Origin: Blastococcus colisei
Lineage (GTDB): Bacteria > Actinomycetota > Actinomycetes > Mycobacteriales > Geodermatophilaceae
NCBI RefSeq assembly: GCF_006717095.1
Contig: NZ_VFQE01000001.1
Location: 2,480,001 to 2,544,000, forward strand
Length of the DNA: 64,000 nucleotides
Direction of reading: 5' to 3'
The stretch's first letter is position 1; every line of letters starts with the position of its first letter. Position numbers and translations under genes: made by a program. Under the pieces are notes generated by a model. The model saw only the letters and a list, made by a program, of their open reading frames with translations, made no database searches and was not told the origin of the DNA. Shown in pieces: positions 9,264-21,440 of the stretch.

Positions 9264-9280
9264 GCCGTCCTCCGGACGGC
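9264..9280 (+). terminator. Short hairpin terminator
   Basis: GCCGTCC-TCC-GGACGGC, a perfect 7-bp stem starting 2 nt after the stop codon. The same stem sequence occurs at 2048-2065. Confidence 0.65.
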
Positions 9281-9331
9281 ACCGCGGCCACGTGCCGTCC
9301 CCCAGCTGCGTTGAGCCCTGCCTCGTCACGC

Positions 9332-9445
9332 CTCGGGGAGCCTCCGGCCCCCGCTCGGCGCGGCGACCTCGCGGGGCGCCACGCGTCCCAGCGTCCTCGT
9401 CCCGCGTCCCGTCCTGACTCGGGGGAGCCTCCGGCCCCCCGCTCG
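9332..9445 (+). repeat. Two copies of a GC-rich palindromic repeat
   Basis: The block GGGGAGCCTCCGGCCCCC followed by GCTCG occurs at 9332-9357 and, with one extra G and one extra C, at 9418-9445. Each can fold on itself (GGGG...CCCC). The rest of the 209-bp gap 9262-9470 holds no gene that I can support. This looks like a REP-type dispersed element. Confidence 0.55.
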
Positions 9446-9470
9446 CCACGACCCCCTCGTTCCCGGCAGC

Positions 9471-9866
9471 ATGCTTTCCGTGCCTCATCGTTCTCGGCTG
9501 TCGATCCTGCTGCTCGACCTGCCGCCGGAGCACCACGTCGCCGGCACCGACTTCTGGGCGGGGGCGACCGGCCGCTCGGCCGACCCCGACCACACCGACG
9601 AGAAGTGGGCGTCGCTGGGTTCGTTCGCCGACGGCTGGCACGTCGAGATCCAGAGGACCGGCGAGGGCACGCCGCCGCGCTGGCACGTCGACATCGAGAC
9701 CGACGACATCCCCGCCGAGGTGGCCCGCCTGGAAGCCCTCGGCGCGAAGCGGCACAAAGACATGGGCGCGTTCTGGCAGATGCTCGACCCGGCGGGGCTC
9801 ATCTTCTGCGTCGTCGGCATCCAGACCGGCGAGGCGTTCGACCGCCACGCCGTCACCTGGCCCTGA
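9471..9866 (+). CDS. VOC (glyoxalase-like) family protein
   Basis: 131 aa, single vicinal-oxygen-chelate type domain. The pattern LSILLLDLPPE, then WASLGSFADGWHVEIQ, then RWHVDIETDDIPAEV, then FWQMLDPAGLIFCVV gives the paired beta-alpha-beta-beta-beta modules with His/Glu positions for a metal. The start could be ATG 9471 or GTG 9480; neither has a strong ribosome-binding site. It converges on the neighbouring mycothiol-dependent enzyme gene with a 3-bp gap. The reaction is unknown. Confidence 0.75.
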   Translation: MLSVPHRSRLSILLLDLPPEHHVAGTDFWAGATGRSADPDHTDEKWASLGSFADGWHVEIQRTGEGTPPRWHVDIETDDIPAEVARLEALGAKRHKDMGAFWQMLDPAGLIFCVVGIQTGEAFDRHAVTWP

Positions 9867-9869
9867 GCG

Positions 9870-10586
9870 CTACTCCAGCTCGACCAGGTCGATCATCGCG
9901 GCCGCCTGGAGGCCGTCGCCGTCCACGGTGAGCACCTCGAGGGGAACCCGGCGCCACACCGCGAGCAGCAGATCGCCCGCGGTGCCGGTCAGCGCGGCGA
10001 TGGGGAAGGGCCGGCTGCCGGGAAAGAGGGTCCGCTCGGCATCGGCGTCCACGGCGTGGAAGACGACCGGGTGCGCACCCGGCGGCGGGCCGTCGGGCAG
10101 AGCGCCGGGGACCATGACCTCCAGCCACTCGTCGAGCCCGTCGAGCCCGACGTCCGTGGGGACGGGCCGCACGTCGCCGAGCACCTGCTCCACGTCGACC
10201 GTGTGGACGGTGGCCTCCTGCGCCTGGCGTCGGAGCACGAACGCGACGTCCTGCTGCGGGGCCCACGTCCAGACCCGGGTCGTGGGGTCGGCGCCGGCGA
10301 GCACGGTCTCCAGTTCGGCGTTCTGTGCGGTGAGGAAGCCGAGCAGCTCGTCGTCGGGATGCCGCCGGGGCTCCACGTACGTCGAGGGGTCCGGCGCCCG
10401 CGTCCGCACCACCCACGCCCAGAAGTGCTGGACCTCCGAGAGATGCCAGACGAGGTCGTTCAGCCGCCAGCCGGGACAGCCGGGCACCGGAGCCTGCCAA
10501 CCGTGGGCCAGCACCGCCTCGGCCGCCGCGCCGGCGAATCGCGCGTTCGCCTGCTCCAGGACCGGCAGGTACTCGTCCAGCTCCAT
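9870..10586 (-). CDS. Maleylpyruvate isomerase family mycothiol-dependent enzyme (DinB-like)
   Basis: 238 aa. The N-terminal four-helix DinB/MDMPI domain has GCPGWRLNDLVWHLSEVQHFW, and further His residues in EATVHTVDVEQ and a C-terminal AALTGTAGDLLLAVWRR segment, all typical of actinobacterial mycothiol-dependent metalloenzymes. The ATG at 10586 is preceded by GAGGAG at good distance. It sits back-to-back with mshC, the mycothiol ligase, which fits a mycothiol-using enzyme. The specific reaction is not known. A TAGCGT -10 candidate lies on the minus strand at 10629-10624. Confidence 0.83.
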   Translation of the reverse strand: MELDEYLPVLEQANARFAGAAAEAVLAHGWQAPVPGCPGWRLNDLVWHLSEVQHFWAWVVRTRAPDPSTYVEPRRHPDDELLGFLTAQNAELETVLAGADPTTRVWTWAPQQDVAFVLRRQAQEATVHTVDVEQVLGDVRPVPTDVGLDGLDEWLEVMVPGALPDGPPPGAHPVVFHAVDADAERTLFPGSRPFPIAALTGTAGDLLLAVWRRVPLEVLTVDGDGLQAAAMIDLVELE

Positions 10587-10692
10587 GGCTCCTCCTCGTG
10601 CCGCCGTCCCGCATTCGTCCTGGACGCTAGGGGAGAGGTGCGACGAACGGGGCGGTCCCGGTGTGCGGCGCAAGATCGTCGGCACCCCGCTC

Positions 10693-10698
10693 TAGGCT
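10693..10698 (+). promoter_or_regulatory. -10 element (TAGGCT), leaderless, of mshC
   Basis: TAGGCT, 6-nt spacer, GTG at 10705. Confidence 0.6.
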
Positions 10699-10704
10699 CG
10701 TGCC

Positions 10705-11985
10705 GTGCTCTCCTGGCCTGCCCCGCTGCTTCCGACCCTGCCCGGGACCGGGCCCGTGCTCAAGGTCCACGACACCTCCCGCGGCGAAGTGGTGGCCACG
10801 AGCCCCGGCCAGACGGCCCGGATGTACGTCTGCGGCATCACTCCCTACGACGCCACGCACCTCGGCCACGCGGCCACCTACCTCGCGTTCGACCTGATCA
10901 ACCGGATGTGGCGGGACGGCGGCCACGCCGTGCACTACGTCCAGAACGTCACCGACATCGACGATCCGCTGCTCGAGCGCGCCGACCGCGACAACGAGGA
11001 CTGGGTCGTCCTGGGCATGCGGGAGACCGCGCTCTTCCGCGAGGACATGACCGCGTTGCGGGTCCTCCCGCCGGAGGACTTCGTGGGAGCCGTCGAGTCG
11101 ATCCCGCGGATCGTCGCCCACGTCGAGGACCTGCTCTCCGAGGGCCTGGCCTACGTGCTGGACGACGGGACCGGCGACGTCTACCACGACGTCTCGCAGG
11201 CCCCGGGCTTCGGCAGGGAGTCGCGGTACGACGAGGACACGATGCTGCGGTTCTTCGCCGAACGCGGGGGCGACCCCGAGCGGCCGGGCAAACGCCAGCC
11301 GCTGGACCCGATGCTGTGGCGCGGGAAGCGTCCCGGCGAGCCGTCGTGGACCGGCCCGCGGGGCACCGCCGGTCGGCCCGGCTGGCACATCGAGTGCGCC
11401 ACGATCGCGCTCGACACCATCGGCATGGGCTTCGACGTCCAGGGTGGCGGCAGTGACCTGGTCTTCCCGCACCACGAGTACTCCGCCGTGCACGCCGAGG
11501 CGCTGACCGCGACCAAACCGTTCGCCCGCGCGTACGTGCACGCGGCGATGATCGGCCTCGGCGGCGAGAAGATGAGCAAGAGCCGGGGCAACCTGGTGTT
11601 CGTCTCCAAGCTCCGCGGCGAGGGCGTCGACCCCATGGCGATCCGGCTGGCGCTGCTGTCGGGCCACTACCGCACCGACCGCGCCTGGACGGCGGACCTC
11701 CTGCGGGAGGCCGAGGAGCGCCTGGACACCTGGCGCCGGGCCGTCGCGCTCGACGCCGGTGCCCCCGCCGCGCCGCTGCTGCTGGGGCTGCGGGAGCGGC
11801 TGTCCGACGACCTGGACAGCCCCGGCGCGATCGCGCTCGTGGACGCCTGGGCGGCCGAGACGCTGGCCGGGGGAGAGGACGCCGAGGAGGAGTCGCCACG
11901 GATCGTGTGCGACGCGGTCGACGCCCTGCTCGGCGTGGCGCTGGACGCGTGCGCCCGGGACAGAGCGCTGGGCGACCGCGGATGA
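10705..11985 (+). CDS. mshC: L-cysteine:1D-myo-inositol 2-amino-2-deoxy-alpha-D-glucopyranoside ligase
   Basis: ATP-dependent ligase that joins cysteine to GlcN-inositol, the penultimate step of mycothiol synthesis. At 426 aa it has the length of MshC and the class I cysteinyl-tRNA-synthetase fold. Visible are the HIGH-like signature in [13 protein letters not shown], Zn ligands (Cys in [10 protein letters not shown], then WHIECA and PHHEYS) and the KMSKS loop in EKMSKSRGN. The protein lacks the tRNA anticodon-binding C-terminus of CysRS. The GTG start follows a leaderless promoter. The stop overlaps the ATG of the dGTPase gene. Confidence 0.95.
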   Translation: MLSWPAPLLPTLPGTGPVLKVHDTSRGEVVATSPGQTARMYVCGITPYDATHLGHAATYLAFDLINRMWRDGGHAVHYVQNVTDIDDPLLERADRDNEDWVVLGMRETALFREDMTALRVLPPEDFVGAVESIPRIVAHVEDLLSEGLAYVLDDGTGDVYHDVSQAPGFGRESRYDEDTMLRFFAERGGDPERPGKRQPLDPMLWRGKRPGEPSWTGPRGTAGRPGWHIECATIALDTIGMGFDVQGGGSDLVFPHHEYSAVHAEALTATKPFARAYVHAAMIGLGGEKMSKSRGNLVFVSKLRGEGVDPMAIRLALLSGHYRTDRAWTADLLREAEERLDTWRRAVALDAGAPAAPLLLGLRERLSDDLDSPGAIALVDAWAAETLAGGEDAEEESPRIVCDAVDALLGVALDACARDRALGDRG

Positions 11986-13028
11986 GCGTGCCCGGGCCCT
12001 TCCGGTTCACCGACCGCGCCGCGCGGGAGGCGGCGGAGGAACGACTCGCTCCCGCCGCCGTGCGTGCGGCCGCCAGCCGCGGCCGGGCCCGTCCGGAGCC
12101 CGAGGACCCCTTGCGCACGGCGTTCGAGCGCGACCGTGACCGGATCCTGCACGCCAAGGCGTTCCGCCGGCTGAAGCACAAGACGCAGGTCTTCCTGAAC
12201 CCCGACGGCGATCACTTCGTCACCCGGCTGACCCACACGCTGCAGGTCACCCAGGTCGCGCGATCGCTCGCCCGGGCTCTCGGCCTCAACGAGACGCTGG
12301 CCGAGGCGATCGCGCTGGCGCACGACGTCGGGCACTCGCCGTTCGGGCACCTCGGTGAGGACGCGCTGGAGCCCTACGTGCCCGGCGGGTGGCACCACGC
12401 CGCCCAGGGGGTGCGCATCGTGGAGGTGCTCGAGCACCTCAACCTCACCTGGGAGGTCCGCGACGGCGTCCGGTCGCACAGCTGGAAGATCGACCCGCCG
12501 CCGTCGACCCGCGAGGGCGAGTGCGTCCGCTACGCCGACCGGATCGGCTACCTGTCCCACGACGCGCTGGACGCCATCAGAGCAGGCGTGATCCGGCCGG
12601 AGGAACTTCCGGCCCGCGCCCGCGACGTGTTCGGCGCACCCGGGAGCGAGATGGTCGGCACGATGATCGACGCCGTCGTCGAGGGTTCGCTGTCCCCGGA
12701 GAACACCGCCGGTGCGGTCGTCATGGGGCGTGGCCCGCTGGAGGCCATGCACGAGCTGCGGGCGTTCATGTTCGAGCGGGTCTACATGTCGGATACGGCC
12801 GCCGGCCAGAAGCACGTCGCCATCGACGTGATCCGCCGGCTGGTCGACCACCACCTGGCCCACCCCGAGTTGATCCCCGAGTCCTACCGGGACACCGAGG
12901 CCGACGCCGTCACCCAGGTCGTCGACCACGTGTCCGGCATGACCGACCGGTTCGCCCTCGCCATGCACGACCGGCTCTTCGACGCCGACGCCACCTCGCA
13001 GATGACGCCGTTGCTCCGCGCGGACTAG
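11982..13028 (+). CDS. dgt: Deoxyguanosinetriphosphate triphosphohydrolase-like protein
   Basis: HD-domain dNTP triphosphohydrolase, 348 aa, expected to cleave dNTPs to nucleoside and triphosphate and so control the dNTP pool. The HD signature is split as RLTHTLQV and [13 protein letters not shown], with the first segment [12 protein letters not shown] typical of the type 2 (shorter) subfamily. The ATG at 11982 overlaps the mshC stop (ATGA), indicating an operon. No terminator is obvious in the 196 bp before the convergent PAC2 gene. Confidence 0.9.
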   Translation: MSVPGPFRFTDRAAREAAEERLAPAAVRAAASRGRARPEPEDPLRTAFERDRDRILHAKAFRRLKHKTQVFLNPDGDHFVTRLTHTLQVTQVARSLARALGLNETLAEAIALAHDVGHSPFGHLGEDALEPYVPGGWHHAAQGVRIVEVLEHLNLTWEVRDGVRSHSWKIDPPPSTREGECVRYADRIGYLSHDALDAIRAGVIRPEELPARARDVFGAPGSEMVGTMIDAVVEGSLSPENTAGAVVMGRGPLEAMHELRAFMFERVYMSDTAAGQKHVAIDVIRRLVDHHLAHPELIPESYRDTEADAVTQVVDHVSGMTDRFALAMHDRLFDADATSQMTPLLRAD

Positions 13029-13224
13029 GAGTCAACGCGCCGTCGCGTCCCGCCCCCGTCGACCTGACGACAGATCGACACCCGGCGCCGCTCAGCGAGT
13101 GCGGAGTCGATGCCGCCGACACGCAGAGACACGCGAGGCGCAGCGACCACAACCGCACGCTCGGCCGGCGCCGGCGGCCGGCCCAGCACCGATGAGCCGA
13201 CCCGGCCGGACTCACAGTCTTCTT

Positions 13225-14088
13225 TCAGCCGCCGGAGGCGCCGCGGCGGCGGAGGTAGCGCTCGAACTCCTTGGCGATCGTGTCACCGCTGGCCTGAGAG
13301 AGGTCGAACTCGGCAGCCCGCTCCTCGAGCGAGCGCACGTACTCGACGACCTCGTCGTCCTCGTTGGCCATCTCGTCGACCGTCTTCACCCAGTCCTCGG
13401 CCTGCTGCGGCAGGGCGCCGAGCGGCACAGCGATCTCGAGGACCTCCTCGACCCGCTGCAGCAGCGCGACCGTGGCCCGCGGCGACGGCGGCTGGGAGAC
13501 GTAGTGCGGCACGGCGGCCCAGAAGCTGATCGCCGGCAGCCCGGCCTGCACGCAGGCGTCCTGGAAGACGCCCAGGATGCCGGTTGGCCCCTCGTACCGG
13601 GAGGTCTCCAGGCCGTACGTGCGGGCGGACTCCGCGTCGTACGCCGAGCCGGTGACCGGGGTGGGCCGGGTGTGCGGGGTGTCGGCCAGCAGGGCACCCA
13701 GCGCGACCACGATCGAGACGTCGAGCTCGGTCAGGATCGCGATGAGCTCGTCGCAGAACCCACGCCACCGCATGTTCGGCTCGATGCCCCGGATGAGGAC
13801 GACGTCGCGCTCGCTCCCCGGCGGCCGGGCCACGGAGATCCGGGTCGTCGGCCACTCGATGCGGCGGCTGACCCCACCGATCAGCGAGACGGTGGGCCGG
13901 TTCACCTGGAAGTCGTAGTAGTCCTCCGGGTCCAGCGCGGCCAGCGGCTTGGCGTCCCAGATCAGCTCGAGGTGCTCGACGGCCCCGGTCGCGGCGTCCC
14001 CGGCGTCGTTCCAGCCCTCGAAGGCCACCACCACCAGGGGGTCGGTCAGCCGGGGCAGGTCGTCAGCTGCGGACTGTGGATCGGTCAC
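13225..14088 (-). CDS. PAC2 family protein (proteasome assembly chaperone-like)
   Basis: 287 aa with the PAC2 fold: the N-terminus PLVVVAFEGWNDAGDAATGA and the middle segment VTGSAYDAESARTYGLE are family hallmarks. PAC2 proteins share the fold of the eukaryotic proteasome assembly chaperone PAC2, but their bacterial role is not established; a proteasome gene set lies about 9 kb away in this window. The GTG at 14088 follows TAGGCT at 7 nt, so the message is leaderless; a longer frame upstream has no support. Divergent from metH. Confidence 0.87.
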   Translation of the reverse strand: MTDPQSAADDLPRLTDPLVVVAFEGWNDAGDAATGAVEHLELIWDAKPLAALDPEDYYDFQVNRPTVSLIGGVSRRIEWPTTRISVARPPGSERDVVLIRGIEPNMRWRGFCDELIAILTELDVSIVVALGALLADTPHTRPTPVTGSAYDAESARTYGLETSRYEGPTGILGVFQDACVQAGLPAISFWAAVPHYVSQPPSPRATVALLQRVEEVLEIAVPLGALPQQAEDWVKTVDEMANEDDEVVEYVRSLEERAAEFDLSQASGDTIAKEFERYLRRRGASGG

Positions 14089-14095
14089 CTCTGCG

Positions 14096-14101
14096 AGCCT
14101 A
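14096..14101 (-). promoter_or_regulatory. -10 element (TAGGCT), leaderless, of the PAC2 gene
   Basis: On the minus strand TAGGCT, 7-nt spacer, GTG at 14088. Confidence 0.6.
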
Positions 14102-14280
14102 CGTCGATCCGGTCGCCCCGCCCGGTTCTCGACCCGTCCGCATGATGTCGACGACACCGAGGCCACAGGGAATGAGACGATGGGCGGGACATCGGGAGCG
14201 CCCAAGCCTGGGCCAGCCCGCCGGGGTGCCGGAGCATCGAAGCCCGCACACCCACAGCAGAGCACCACTGGGGATCGCCT

Positions 14281-18079
<3,799 letters not shown>

Positions 18080-18081
<2 letters not shown>

Positions 18082-18135
18082 AGGACCCCGTCCTCCCCAT
18101 CCCTCGCAAGCTCGGGCGGGCCCCTGGGCGGAGCC
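18080..18135 (+). repeat. Dispersed palindromic repeat, copy 1 (acts as metH 3' hairpin)
   Basis: Begins with GAAGGACCCCGTCCTCCCCA at the metH stop codon; the same 20 nt recur at 61005. It is followed by a CTCGCAAGCTCGGGCGGG-type inverted arm, so the element can fold into a long GC hairpin and probably ends metH transcription. Confidence 0.6.
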
Positions 18136-18263
18136 GATGGGGCCCGCCGCCCGCCGTCAAGGGTTCAGCCGTGTGGCAAGGACAACGGGCCGTCGTAAAC
18201 ATTTCGTAGTACTTTCGTTATCTGTCTGCCGGGCCCCGTTCCTCGACCGAGGACCCCGCCGGA

Positions 18264-18400
18264 CACCGCCGAACTGCGCGCGGCCCAGCGCCGCGAGCAG
18301 ACCGGGGACCCATGGTTCCTCTGGGGTGAATCCTGCGCGCATGCGCTGCAGGTAGGGCAACTTCCGGCCCGAACCCGTCAGCTAACTCGGTAGGCGGCTG
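18264..18400 (+). promoter_or_regulatory. Cyclic di-AMP riboswitch (ydaO-yuaA type)
   Basis: The leader carries the conserved ydaO blocks in order: CGCCGAACTG at the 5' helix, GGGGACCC...CTGGGGTGAATC, a variable hairpin (GCGCGCATGCGC), GTAGGGCAACTTCC, and CCGAACCCGTCAGCTAACTC, then GGCGG closing the first helix. In actinobacteria this aptamer typically sits in front of rpf and other cell-wall-hydrolase genes and turns them off when c-di-AMP is high. Here it precedes a membrane-anchored cell-wall-hydrolase-like gene by 25 nt. A TACTTT -10 candidate lies at 18210-18215. The remaining sequence 18136-18263 shows nothing else. Confidence 0.87.
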
Positions 18401-18425
18401 AGGAAGAACGGAGAGACGCCCCCCT

Positions 18426-19328
18426 GTGGCGCCCCTGAACCTGAACACCGCACAGCCCACCGACGACGTCACCGGCACGGACTCCGTCCGCCTCGCCCGC
18501 ACGAGCCGCCTGGCAGCGCCGGGCTCCCGCGTGGCCTACTCCCTCGGCATCGCCACCGTCTGCGTGCTCGCCGCCTTCGACCTGGTGGCCGGGAAGCCGG
18601 CTCCGGCCACCGCCGAGACGCAGACGGCGTCCGTCGTCGTCGCCGATGCCCTGGGTATCGACGGGGCCGGTATCGAGGCCCCCGCGCCCGAGGACTCCGA
18701 GCTGCTGGGCCAGCTGGCCGCCAGCCGGTCCGAGCGCGACGCGGAGCAGGCCGCGGCCGCCGCGGCCCAGGCGCAGGCCGAGCACGACGCTGCCGCGGCG
18801 AAGGCGGCGGAGGAGGCACGCCTCGCAGCCGAGGCCGCTGCCGCCGCTGAGGCGGCCGCTGCAGCGGAGGCGGCCGCGGCGGCGGAGGCGGCCGAGGCAG
18901 CGGAGGCGGCAGCCGCCGCCTCGCCCGCGCCGGCTGCCGCGGCGGCGTCCGTGACCGCCACGGTCATCGCGAAGATCAGCAACAGTGCGGGCGCCCTCAG
19001 GCCCGTCGCACAGGCAGCCGCCAACGCGGTCGTGTCCAACGTCCCCGGGGCCGACAGCATCACCCTCGGCGGCACCCGCGCGAGCGCCGCCGATCCGGGA
19101 GGCCACCCCTCCGGGCTGGCGGTGGACTACATGGTCGGCTCGAACGCGGCCCTCGGTGACGCGATCGTCGCCTACCACGTCGCGCACTGGGACGAGCTCG
19201 GCGTCGACTACATCATCTGGCAGCAGCGGATGCTCAGCTCGCCCGGTGGCTCCTGGAAGCAGATGGAGAACCGCGGCAGTGCCACGGCCAACCACATGGA
19301 CCATCCGCACGTGAACTACCGGGGATGA
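18426..19328 (+). CDS. Membrane-anchored protein with M15-like (VldE/ARB_07466-type) cell-wall domain
   Basis: 300 aa. The N-terminus has one transmembrane or signal-anchor segment (about residues 37-58), followed by a Glu/Ala coiled region (about 95-170) encoded by imperfect GCGGAGGCGGC repeats. The C-terminal 120 residues form a compact domain with HPSGLAVDYM and HMDHPHVNY, a His/Asp/His arrangement like that of D,D-carboxypeptidase-type M15 peptidases. It is likely exported and acts on peptidoglycan; activity is inferred. The GTG at 18426 has GGAGAG 10 nt upstream and lies directly behind a c-di-AMP riboswitch. The stop overlaps the ATG of the next gene. Confidence 0.85.
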   Translation: MAPLNLNTAQPTDDVTGTDSVRLARTSRLAAPGSRVAYSLGIATVCVLAAFDLVAGKPAPATAETQTASVVVADALGIDGAGIEAPAPEDSELLGQLAASRSERDAEQAAAAAAQAQAEHDAAAAKAAEEARLAAEAAAAAEAAAAAEAAAAAEAAEAAEAAAAASPAPAAAAASVTATVIAKISNSAGALRPVAQAAANAVVSNVPGADSITLGGTRASAADPGGHPSGLAVDYMVGSNAALGDAIVAYHVAHWDELGVDYIIWQQRMLSSPGGSWKQMENRGSATANHMDHPHVNYRG

Positions 19329-20044
19329 ACCGCGCGGCTCGAGGCGTCGGTGAGCTGCGAGCCGTGCTGTTCGACATGGACGGCACGCTGGTGGAGACGG
19401 AGCAGTACTGGGGCGAGGCGATGTTCGAGCTCGCCGCGAGCCTCGGCGGGAGGATGTCCGAGCGCGCCCGGGCGGCCACGGTGGGCTCCACCATGCGCCG
19501 GTCGATGAGCATCCTGCACGCCGACCTCGGGCTGGCCCGGACCGAGGAACAGCTGCTGGCCGACGCCCGCTGGGTCGAGGACCGGACGGCGCAGCTCCTT
19601 GGCTCCGGCATCTCCTGGTGCCCGGGTGCGCGCGAGCTGCTCATCGCGGTCCGGGCCGCGGGTCTGCGGTCGGCCCTGGTCACCACCACACCGCGGCGGC
19701 TGGCCGACATCGTCCTGACGACCATCCGTGCCGATCTGGGTGGTGATCCGTTCGACGTTACCATCTGCGGTGACGAGGTGCCGGCGCGCAAGCCCGACCC
19801 GGCGCCCTACCTGCAGGCGATGGCCGCACTCGGGGTGGAGCCCGCCGGGTGCGTCGTGGTCGAGGACTCGCAGTCCGGGGTGGCGGCGGGTCTCGCCGCA
19901 GGTGCCGCCGTCCTGGGCGTCCCGACCGTCCAGGAGATCCCCAGCGCACCCGGGCTCACCGTGCGGAACGGCCTCGGCGGCGTCGACGTGGCCGGACTGG
20001 CCGACGTCCTGGCCCGTGGCGACATGGCCGACGCGTCCGCCTGA
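19325..20044 (+). CDS. HAD family hydrolase (beta-phosphoglucomutase-like)
   Basis: 239 aa HAD-superfamily subfamily IA phosphatase/mutase. Motif I is LFDMDGTLVETE with the nucleophilic Asp, motif II is LVTTTPRR, motif III/IV is GDEVPARKPDPAPYL...VVVEDSQSGVAAG. A helical cap lies between motifs I and II. The ATG overlaps the stop of the riboswitch-controlled gene (ATGA), so c-di-AMP may also affect this gene. Substrate unknown. It converges on the amidohydrolase gene, with a small GCGGAGCTCCGC palindrome in the 14-bp gap. Confidence 0.88.
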   Translation: MNRAARGVGELRAVLFDMDGTLVETEQYWGEAMFELAASLGGRMSERARAATVGSTMRRSMSILHADLGLARTEEQLLADARWVEDRTAQLLGSGISWCPGARELLIAVRAAGLRSALVTTTPRRLADIVLTTIRADLGGDPFDVTICGDEVPARKPDPAPYLQAMAALGVEPAGCVVVEDSQSGVAAGLAAGAAVLGVPTVQEIPSAPGLTVRNGLGGVDVAGLADVLARGDMADASA

Positions 20045-20058
20045 GCGGAGCTCCGCCG

Positions 20059-21240
20059 CTACTGGCGGGGCAGCGGCACCTCGCGGCCCCGCGACACCAC
20101 CGTGCGTGGCCGCTGCAGAGCCGTCACGTCGATCAGTGGGTCGCCGTCGACCAGCAGTAGATCGGCCTCCAGGCCCACGGCCAGACGTCCGGTGCGCCGC
20201 TGCAGGCCGCACGCCCGGGCCGCCAGGCCGGTTGCCGACGCCAGCGCCTCGGTCGCGGGGGCTCCGCACGCGACGAGGTCGGCGACCGCCATGGGCACCA
20301 ACCCGTGCCTCTTGGACGGGCCGATCCCGGCGTCGGTGCCGGCGAGGAACGTGATCCCGGCGTTGACGAGCTCAACGACGTGCACGAGGTGGTCCTCGAA
20401 CGTCGACCCGATCGCCGCCAGACGTGCCTGTACGTGCGGGGGTGGAGCGACGCCGGGGACGCGCCCGACGGTCGGGCAGACGTAGGTACCGGCCTCGACC
20501 AGTCGTTCGGCCAGCGCCGGGGGCAGTCGGGCACCGGTGTGCGTCAGGCAACTGCAGTGCTCGATGCCGTCGACGCCGGACTCGACGGCGAGTTCCACCG
20601 CCGCGAGTCCGTGGGCATGGGCTGTCACGGGGAGCCCGTGGCCGTGGGCCTCGTCCACCACGGCACGCATCTCCCCGAGGCTGAACTGGCAGGCGAGGAC
20701 GTCGGTGTCCGGTGTCAGGACACCGCCACTGGTCATGATCTTCACGACGCCGGCACCGCGATCCACCCGCTCGCGGACAGCCTCGCGCAGCCCTTCCGGG
20801 CCCGTCGCGACGCCCCCCATCGACCAGCAGTGACCACCCGGGACCGTGAGCGGAGGCCCGGATGCGACGACGGTGGGCCCGTCGTCGCCCGTGCGCGACC
20901 GTTCGACGACAGCCCACCGGTCGTCCCCGAGATCGCGCACGGTCGTCACGCCTGCCTGGAGGTGCTGCTCCTCCGCGGTCGTGATGACCGCCTGCAGCTG
21001 GTCGGCGGACAGTTCGGCGAACTGGTCCAGCGCCCGCGGGCTGCTGTCGCCACAGAGGTGCACGTGCGTGTCGATGAGGCCGGGCAACAGCGCCGCGCCG
21101 TCGGTGACCGGGCAGCCGTCGGGTGTGGGGGAGGAGGCGGACTCGACCCCGACGATGACGCCGTCGTCGACGAGGACGAGCGCGCCGCCCGGCAGTCGTC
21201 GTTCGCCGTCGAAGGCGACATCGGCCCGGTAGGCGCGCAC
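20059..21240 (-). CDS. Metal-dependent amidohydrolase family protein
   Basis: 393 aa, amidohydrolase superfamily (imidazolonepropionase/prolidase-like branch). Metal and catalytic motifs are IDTHVHL (HxH), VVKIMTSGG (bridging Lys), TAHAHG, GIEHC and GTDAG, with the C-terminal beta-sandwich closing strand LEADLLLVDGDPL. The GTG at 21240 is preceded by GGGGAGG and a TACCGT -10 candidate at 21278-21273. A much longer open frame upstream is not conserved and was not used. It is cytosolic; the substrate cannot be told. Confidence 0.87.
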   Translation of the reverse strand: MRAYRADVAFDGERRLPGGALVLVDDGVIVGVESASSPTPDGCPVTDGAALLPGLIDTHVHLCGDSSPRALDQFAELSADQLQAVITTAEEQHLQAGVTTVRDLGDDRWAVVERSRTGDDGPTVVASGPPLTVPGGHCWSMGGVATGPEGLREAVRERVDRGAGVVKIMTSGGVLTPDTDVLACQFSLGEMRAVVDEAHGHGLPVTAHAHGLAAVELAVESGVDGIEHCSCLTHTGARLPPALAERLVEAGTYVCPTVGRVPGVAPPPHVQARLAAIGSTFEDHLVHVVELVNAGITFLAGTDAGIGPSKRHGLVPMAVADLVACGAPATEALASATGLAARACGLQRRTGRLAVGLEADLLLVDGDPLIDVTALQRPRTVVSRGREVPLPRQ

Positions 21241-21328
21241 GGTGCCTCCCCGGGGACCGCCTCTGCCCAGTGACGGTAGCGGCCGACGACCGGCCCGTGG
21301 GACGTCGTCGCCGCGGTGACGTCCCGGT

Positions 21329-21424
21329 TTGAACCGGGTGCGCCTCCATCTGGCCGAGCAGACCGCCTGGCACGCCGGCCACGCCGACGCCATCCGCGAG
21401 CCCCTGGACGGCGCGACCGTGTGA
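21329..21424 (+). pseudogene. Relic: C-terminus of a DinB/DUF664 family protein
   Basis: The frame ending in TGA at 21424 reads RVRLHLAEQTAWHAGHADAI and then REPLDGATV, which matches the C-terminal helix of DinB/DUF664 proteins (HLxEExARHAGHADxxRExxDG). The frame is closed by a TGA at 21317, so only the last 30 or so codons survive and no start or body is present. An 8-bp inverted repeat (GGGACGTC, 21299-21325) lies at its upstream edge. It is probably what remains after a deletion. Confidence 0.55.
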
Positions 21425-21440
21425 CGGTCTCGGCGAGCGG

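Noticed and set aside
14102-14280. Possible cobalamin or SAM riboswitch in the metH leader
   Set aside because: I could not find the B12-box or SAM-aptamer core sequences; a covariance-model search would decide.
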